Positions 63,836-64,000 of a stretch of DNA of 64,000 nucleotides are shown here, piece after piece (position 1 is the stretch's first letter; each line of letters opens with the position of its first letter). Source of the DNA: Mojavia pulchra JT2-VF2. GTDB lineage: Bacteria > Cyanobacteriota > Cyanobacteriia > Cyanobacteriales > Nostocaceae. The stretch is from positions 286,080 through 350,079 of the forward strand of contig JAHHHN010000007.1 in the NCBI GenBank assembly GCA_019359325.1, written 5' to 3'. The notes beneath the pieces were generated by a model, which searched no databases, was not told the origin of the DNA, and saw only the letters and a program-made list of their open reading frames with translations. Both the position numbers and the translations under genes were made by a program.

Positions 63836-64000
63836 ATAAAATTCTGCATAATAATTAGCTAGATCTCTACAAAGTTAGCGGGACTTAAACAAAAATTAAG
63901 CCCAAATGTAGCCCAAACTAGCTTTATAAAAGGCAAACAGGTCATGATTTAGGGTCAACCAATCGAAAAATCGGAAAGACATAGCGGTTCTAAACGCCTC

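Overview
The window looks like chromosome of a filamentous, probably heterocyst-forming cyanobacterium (Nostoc/Anabaena group). Evidence: many HIP1 octamers (GCGATCGC); an aerobic chlorophyll-pathway cyclase (acsF); a cyanobacterial-type hfq divergent from dapF, an arrangement I recall from Anabaena PCC 7120; cyanobacteria-restricted families (DUF2996, DUF4058, Uma2/DUF820, TPM plus LemA); and the dispersed palindromes, MITE-like elements and tandem repeats typical of Nostocales intergenic DNA. I see no tRNA, rRNA, CRISPR array or intact transposase gene.

1-5800 is a decaying region. It holds a TetR-type C-terminus cut by the edge, a Crp/Fnr regulator broken by one in-frame TAG, a heptad-repeat ORF built on a 21-bp minisatellite, and a malectin/Calx-beta/beta-propeller gene whose 5' part is rotted upstream of the surviving ORF.

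5810-18230 is almost entirely minus-strand and is the main point of interest. It is an oxygenase-rich cluster: a histidine-box hydroxylase, three Rieske oxygenases, a [2Fe-2S] ferredoxin, two ferritin-like diiron proteins, an acyltransferase-like protein and an Mpo1/DUF962 membrane protein. No classical scaffold synthase (PKS, NRPS, terpene synthase) is visible. Within it are an internal tandem duplication (decayed copies of the ferredoxin and of one diiron protein) and a two-gene nuclease/DGQHR module whose DGQHR gene is interrupted by a single TGA.

18300-25000 mixes toxin-antitoxin modules, intact and broken, with an amidohydrolase, threonine synthase and its MoaD/ThiS-like neighbour. A pair of 133-bp inverted MITE-like repeats flanks a dead APS-kinase fragment and a PIN toxin-antitoxin pair.

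25000-64000 is mainly housekeeping: a Kef-type antiporter, hfq, dapF, an AlkA-like glycosylase, two tandem sensor kinases (the first with a degenerate ATP site), mnmG, a VanY-like peptidase, acsF, threonine aldolase, hemW-like, a PIN/TRAM protein, an M28 peptidase, a PDZ-less HtrA, a MetX-like hydrolase overlapping a desaturase, a response regulator with Glu at the phosphoacceptor position, a Crp/Fnr regulator (intact paralogue of the broken one), LemA/TPM and Uma2. Intergenic spaces carry a nested MITE, co-varying palindromes, a 62-bp exact dispersed repeat and an eight-copy 20-bp tandem array.
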